Under the pieces are notes generated by a model. That model worked only from the letters and a program-made list of their open reading frames with translations, had not been told where the DNA came from and ran no database searches. A program made the position numbers and the translations under genes. DNA of 7,540 nt, taken from the NCBI GenBank assembly GCA_024655865.1, contig JANLFM010000006.1:81649-89188 (forward strand), read 5' to 3'. This stretch comes from Caldisericota bacterium. Lineage in GTDB: Bacteria > Caldisericota > JANLFM01. Below are positions 3,998 through 7,540 of this stretch, one piece after another; positions within the stretch are counted from its first letter, which is position 1, and each line of letters opens with the position of its first letter.

Positions 3998-5233
3998 ATG
4001 GAAATCTTTAAAAGCATCCTCATTTGGATTCTGGCAAACTTCAAGTGGGGTATCATCTTTATGTGCTCCTACCTCATCTTAATTGCCTTGGGGAATCTTC
4101 TCCCCCGCCCCAAAGTCCGGCCTTCCCCGCCTTCTACCCGTTTTGCCATCGTCATTCCGGCCCACAACGAGGAGCGGGTGATAGGTGATCTGATCAGGAA
4201 CCTGAAAGCCATGGACTACCCCAAAGAACTTTTCGACATCTACGTAATCTGCGACCGCTGCACGGATAGAACTCCGGAAATCGTCAGGGAGGAGGGGGCT
4301 GTGGCCCTGATCAAGGAGCACGAGGGCAAAAGGGGGAAGGGCGCAGCTTTAGACTGGGGATTGGAGCAAATCTTCGCTTTGAAAGGAAGAAAATACTACG
4401 ACGCCTTCTGCTTCTTCGATGCCGATAACCAGGTGCGCACCAACTTCCTTCAGGTGATGAACGACCACCTGAATTCCGGGCACAATTTAATGCAGGCCTT
4501 CCTGGATTTAAAGAACCCCCGCTCCAATTGGATCACGAGGACGATCTTCGTGGAACAGCGCTCCACGAACTTCCTCTGGCACGGAGGGAAGACCCGCTGG
4601 GGGCTGGGGAACTACCTCATCGGCACGGGGATGTGCGTCAAGGGAGAGCTCATTGCGGAAACGGGGTGGAAGGTGGAATCTCTGACCGAGGATCTGGAGT
4701 TTTCCCTGAAGATGGCCCTCAAAGGGGAGCGCATTTACTGGGTGGAGGATACCAGGGTCTTCGACGAGGCGCCCACGGATCTGCGCACCATCTGGTTTCA
4801 GAGGCAGCGCTGGGCAATCGGAGCCTGGCGCTGTTTTTTCCGCTATTTTTTCCCCTGTCTTTTCAACGCCATTAAAAGGGGGAGTCCCCGCCTCCTCGAT
4901 ATGACCCTTTATTTGACACTTCAGGCCTACGGGGTGTTCACGATATTATACGGCCTCATGAACTTTATCAACGGGATTTTCAATCTTGTCTATCTTCCCC
5001 CGGATCCCGCAGCCACGATCCTGGGAGCGATTTTCGCCCTGACCTACGTGCCTTCGGGAATTCTCTTTTCCAGAATTCCCCTCAGGGAAAACATTCCCTT
5101 TATCCTCATCTATATGGGGCTTCTCACCTCTTTAGGGGCCGTGGAGGCTTTCTTCGGGCTCTTCCGCGTGGGCACGAAGGTTTGGTTCCACACCCCACAC
5201 AAAGCGAAGTTAGATGAAAAGATCAAGCTTTAA
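3998..5233 (+). CDS. Membrane glycosyltransferase, family 2 (polysaccharide synthase type)
   Basis: This 411-residue enzyme has an N-terminal membrane helix (about 14-35), a cytoplasmic GT-A catalytic domain (about 48-285) and hydrophobic C-terminal helices (about 303-331, 337-357 and 366-390). Catalytic motifs of processive family 2 synthases are present: IVIPAHNEE (51-59), FFDADNQV (139-146) with the metal-binding DAD, TEDLEF (230-235) with the likely base, and QRQRW (268-272) that holds the growing chain. This set resembles poly-N-acetylglucosamine, chitin and hyaluronan synthases, but sugar and product cannot be read from sequence. AAGGAGG lies 15 nt before the ATG, rather far, yet no in-frame ATG, GTG or TTG is closer. 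It overlaps the SLH/glycosidase gene by 20 nt, so the two are cotranscribed and probably coupled in translation. The pair suggests synthesis of an extracellular or wall glycan. Confidence 0.93.
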   Translation: MEIFKSILIWILANFKWGIIFMCSYLILIALGNLLPRPKVRPSPPSTRFAIVIPAHNEERVIGDLIRNLKAMDYPKELFDIYVICDRCTDRTPEIVREEGAVALIKEHEGKRGKGAALDWGLEQIFALKGRKYYDAFCFFDADNQVRTNFLQVMNDHLNSGHNLMQAFLDLKNPRSNWITRTIFVEQRSTNFLWHGGKTRWGLGNYLIGTGMCVKGELIAETGWKVESLTEDLEFSLKMALKGERIYWVEDTRVFDEAPTDLRTIWFQRQRWAIGAWRCFFRYFFPCLFNAIKRGSPRLLDMTLYLTLQAYGVFTILYGLMNFINGIFNLVYLPPDPAATILGAIFALTYVPSGILFSRIPLRENIPFILIYMGLLTSLGAVEAFFGLFRVGTKVWFHTPHKAKLDEKIKL

Positions 5234-7340
5234 ATCAGCCCTTAAATCCGCCCTGATTTTATGGCTCCTTTTGGCCCTCCTTTCCTCTCCGTGCCTGAGC
5301 GCAGGGCCAGTTTCCGTGAAGGAGGAAGGGGTACGCCTCCGGGATCGGCCCTCCGCAAGTGGGGAGGTTCTGGCTACCGTTTCCCAAGGGGTGTCTTGCG
5401 AGCTCCTCAAGGAGGGGGAGGACGAGAACGGACGGGTGTGGTTTTTCGTGCGCACGGAATCCGGAGAAGAAGGGTGGGTGGCTTCCTGGCTCCTTAATTA
5501 TGGAGATCTGAAATGGGTGGTGGTGAACGAGGAGCTTGTGAACCTGCGTGAGGGTCCGGGAATTGAGAACCCGGTGGTTGATCAGGTGACTCTGGATACC
5601 GTTCTCTATTTAGAGGGAGAGGAAAAGGACCAGGAAGGCCAGGTCTGGTACAAGGTTTCAAGCGGAGAGGGGAAAGAGGGCTGGATCGCCTCCTGGCTCA
5701 CCAGGCCGGGGAGGGTCTCCGAGCCACCGCCGGTACCTGTGGAAATTGAAACGGAAAAGGGGAAAGTAGTCCTCTACGATATCTACTACCACTGGGGAAA
5801 GGAAGAAATCATCTCCAGCGTGAAGGCTGGGCTGGTTACGGGGTATCCGGATGGCACCTTCCGCCCCGACCAGAAAATCACCCGTGCGGAATTCTATTCC
5901 CTGATCGTGCGCTTAAAGGGAATCCCCCTCGAGCCCAGCTCCTCTCAGACCTTTCAGGACTTGCCCCCTTCCCACTGGGCCTTCCCTTATGTTTCTAGTG
6001 CCTTGAAAGCGGGATATTTAGGTCTTCCGCCATATCCTCTTGACCTGGAACCGGACGGCGCCATCACCAGAAAGGAGATCGCCCAGGCGGTAGTGCGCGC
6101 TTCAGGCTGGGAGAGTGTTGCTTTATCCAGGGCCAATGCCCGCCCCTCTTTTTCTGATGCCCTCTCTTATCCCTTTGCCCCTTATATCCAGGTGGCTGAG
6201 GAGTGCGGTCTGATTAAAGGATACCCGGATGGCACTTTCAAGCCGGAAAACGGGGCCACGAGAGCGGAAGCCCTGACTGTGTTAGAGCGGATGAAGAATC
6301 CCGCATCACCCGGGCACATTTATTTAGCGCAGAAACAGGTGGCCCTTTCCGCCACGCGAACCGTCACCGTGGATTACGCCGTGGTGGACCTCTCCTATCC
6401 CAACATTAAACCCCGGGTTTACATCGCCCAAGACCAGGTGGGAAGGCTGGAGTCCCTACAAAGTCTGGCTTCAAGGAACAAGGTAACTGTAGCTGTTCCC
6501 GCGGCTTACTTCGACAAGAAGAGTTCCGACCCCTTAAACCCCGATGGCCCTTACCGCTACATCTGGGGAAACTTAGAGAATGACGGGACATTCATCACCT
6601 TAACCAATCAGGGAACCTCCATCGGTTTTACGGAGGATAATCAGGTTTACTTCGCTCCTTTAGAGGTGGGAATCACAGGGCGCATCCTCCCCGAGAACCT
6701 GGATGGGCGCACGCCGGAGGACCTGAGCTTCTACGTTTCCGGTTTGAACCAGCCCCTGCTTCCGGATTCCGTGCGCATCTTCACCCCGATCTACGGACCC
6801 TCGGTGAACGTCGGGGAGGCCAAGGCTGTGATTTTCCGGCAGTACAAGGTCGTGGAGATCAAATCGGGAGAGGTGGAGATTCCCAGGGACGGCTTCGTCC
6901 TCGCCGCACCGGCTGGTTCCTGGCTTTATGCCCACTTCCGGGTTGGGGACAGGGTGGAGCTTCAATACAAGTACACCCACAATGTGACCGGGGAACTTCT
7001 TCCCTGGCACACTGTGCGCACCACGGCCTCCGCGGGACCCAGGCTCTTAAAGGGAGGGCAGATCGCCCTCTCGAAAAACGAGGAGCGCTTCGATGACTCC
7101 CTGCTTGCGGAAAGCGCCCGGAGAACAGCCATCGGCCTTTCGGGATCAAGCATAATTATCCTGGCCAACGTCCTGGAGCCCGTGAAATTGGACGAGCTGG
7201 CATTAATCATGCTCAATTTAGGGTGTCTCGAGGCTGTGAATTTGGACGGAGGCGCTTCCTGTGGGCTCTATTATCGGGGAAAGGTGATCAATGAGCCCAG
7301 GGGAAGTTTAACGAATATTCTGGCCTTCACGGAATTTTAA
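5214..7340 (+). CDS. Secreted SH3b-SLH-phosphodiester glycosidase (NAGPA-like) protein
   Basis: This 708-residue protein has a signal peptide (1-30, basic KRSSFKSALK, cleavage after L-S-A). Two SH3b domains follow at about 33-94 and 101-163, each with LR-[DE]-x-P near the start and EGW-[VI]-ASWL near the end. Three SLH repeats lie at about 193-235, 247-297 and 313-361 (GYPDGTFRP plus TRAE in the first, GYPDGTFKP plus TRAE in the third). The C-terminal half (about 370-708) is a phosphodiester glycosidase domain of the NAGPA/DUF2233 type, with RTAIGLSGS (637-645) and the signature NLDGG (676-680) followed by YYRGKVINEPRG and NILAF. Family members hydrolyse GlcNAc-1-phosphodiester bonds. SLH and SH3b parts should hold the enzyme in the wall. 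The start overlaps the glycosyltransferase by 20 nt with only a weak ribosome binding site, which suggests coupling. C27 is preceded by proline, so it is not a lipobox. Confidence 0.95.
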   Translation: MKRSSFKSALKSALILWLLLALLSSPCLSAGPVSVKEEGVRLRDRPSASGEVLATVSQGVSCELLKEGEDENGRVWFFVRTESGEEGWVASWLLNYGDLKWVVVNEELVNLREGPGIENPVVDQVTLDTVLYLEGEEKDQEGQVWYKVSSGEGKEGWIASWLTRPGRVSEPPPVPVEIETEKGKVVLYDIYYHWGKEEIISSVKAGLVTGYPDGTFRPDQKITRAEFYSLIVRLKGIPLEPSSSQTFQDLPPSHWAFPYVSSALKAGYLGLPPYPLDLEPDGAITRKEIAQAVVRASGWESVALSRANARPSFSDALSYPFAPYIQVAEECGLIKGYPDGTFKPENGATRAEALTVLERMKNPASPGHIYLAQKQVALSATRTVTVDYAVVDLSYPNIKPRVYIAQDQVGRLESLQSLASRNKVTVAVPAAYFDKKSSDPLNPDGPYRYIWGNLENDGTFITLTNQGTSIGFTEDNQVYFAPLEVGITGRILPENLDGRTPEDLSFYVSGLNQPLLPDSVRIFTPIYGPSVNVGEAKAVIFRQYKVVEIKSGEVEIPRDGFVLAAPAGSWLYAHFRVGDRVELQYKYTHNVTGELLPWHTVRTTASAGPRLLKGGQIALSKNEERFDDSLLAESARRTAIGLSGSSIIILANVLEPVKLDELALIMLNLGCLEAVNLDGGASCGLYYRGKVINEPRGSLTNILAFTEF

Positions 7341-7462
7341 GAGGCGATTTCGAAAATTCCTCCTAAGAAAACCGCCACCGCTCCTCCGACGACCAGATAC
7401 CCTCCGTAACCGAGGCCGCTGATGAAGCTCTGGAAGTTGGTCCAACTTCCAAAAAGAGATTC
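7337..7462 (-). pseudogene. C-terminal remnant of a membrane protein
   Basis: On the minus strand 41 codons ending in TAA (7337-7339) read like real protein: ESLFGSWTNFQSF, then a Gly/Val-rich hydrophobic helix (GYLVVGGAVAVFLGGIFEIA). Going upstream, the frame enters the B repeat at 7460-7491 and meets a TAG about 17 codons on, without any ATG, GTG or TTG that would include this segment. The frame thus seems to have lost its 5' part where the repeat now lies. Its stop overlaps the stop of the convergent SLH/glycosidase gene. A frameshifted or ATT-initiated small protein is possible. I do not recognise the family. Confidence 0.45.
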
Positions 7463-7491
7463 CCGGGGGTCAGGTCTTGTTCCCGGGGGTC
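7460..7491 (+). repeat. Dispersed repeat B, copy 4, with a duplicated flank
   Basis: GGGGTCAGGTCTTG (7466-7479) matches the first 14 bases of copy 1 at 3386-3404. The 12-bp sequence TTCCCGGGGGTC occurs at 7460-7471 and again at 7480-7491, separated by AGGTCTTG. This could be a partial tandem duplication of the element or the trace of insertion. It separates the membrane-protein remnant from unidentified sequence reaching the window end. Confidence 0.75.
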
Positions 7492-7540
7492 TATCATCGG
7501 ATTTATGAATCTACCCTCCATATTAAAGGATGTGAAGTTT

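Noticed and set aside
3826-4011. Plus-strand 61-codon frame overlapping the glycosyltransferase start
   Set aside because: It begins inside repeat B, has no ribosome binding site and contains a slippage-type duplication (ECSKECSK). The predicted promoter lies within it. A transposase remnant is possible but not supported.
7337-7518. 52-codon minus-strand ORF starting at the ATG near 7518
   Set aside because: It has no ribosome binding site and its residues are unlike protein, whereas the overlapping frame carries the membrane-helix pattern.

Overview
The window looks like chromosomal DNA from an anaerobic, possibly thermophilic Firmicute of the Moorella/Thermacetogenium/Desulfotomaculum type. 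This placement is inferred from four things: signal-peptide proteins with S-layer homology (SLH) repeats, strong AGGAGG-type ribosome binding sites with TTG and GTG starts, moderate-to-high GC, and intergenic palindromic repeats of a kind I associate with such genomes. No rRNA, tRNA, CRISPR array, transposase or phage gene is visible.

Layout: (1) Positions 1-118, minus strand, hold the 5' end of a gene for a secreted protein that runs off the window. A possible 34-codon ORF overlaps its start. (2) Positions 249-1397, minus, encode a secreted protein with two Ig-like domains and three SLH repeats. It is preceded by a full-consensus sigma-54 promoter. (3) Positions 1600-1953, plus, encode folB (dihydroneopterin aldolase), diverging from the SLH gene. 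(4) Positions 1947-2536 hold no convincing gene. They contain a degenerate tandem array of about 36-bp units that starts inside the folB stop region, and a palindromic repeat that supplies the prmC stop codon. (5) Positions 2528-3367, minus, encode prmC (release-factor glutamine methyltransferase). (6) Positions 3368-3997 are a repeat-rich, gene-poor stretch with three copies of a GGGGTCAGGTCTTGCAATC-type element, 11-bp-periodic CTCCGCTT motifs and a good sigma-A-like promoter. (7) Positions 3998-7340, plus, form a two-gene operon with a 20-nt overlap: a membrane glycosyltransferase family 2 enzyme, then a large secreted SH3b-SH3b-SLH-SLH-SLH-phosphodiester glycosidase (NAGPA-like) protein. 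(8) Positions 7337-7462, minus, hold the C-terminal remnant of a membrane protein, cut off by another copy of the GGGGTCAGGTCTTG element.

Themes: most of the window concerns the cell surface. The glycosyltransferase probably makes or exports a polysaccharide. The SLH-anchored glycosidase coupled to it would sit in the wall, where it could trim a phosphodiester-linked glycan. The Ig/SLH protein would be a structural or adhesive wall protein. The two housekeeping genes (folB, prmC) stand alone, without their usual partners, and short palindromic repeats lie at or very near their ends.

The most interesting signals are the sigma-54-controlled SLH gene with an almost leaderless transcript, two dispersed-repeat families placed exactly at gene boundaries, the tandem array behind folB, and the coupled glycosyltransferase/surface phosphodiester-glycosidase pair.
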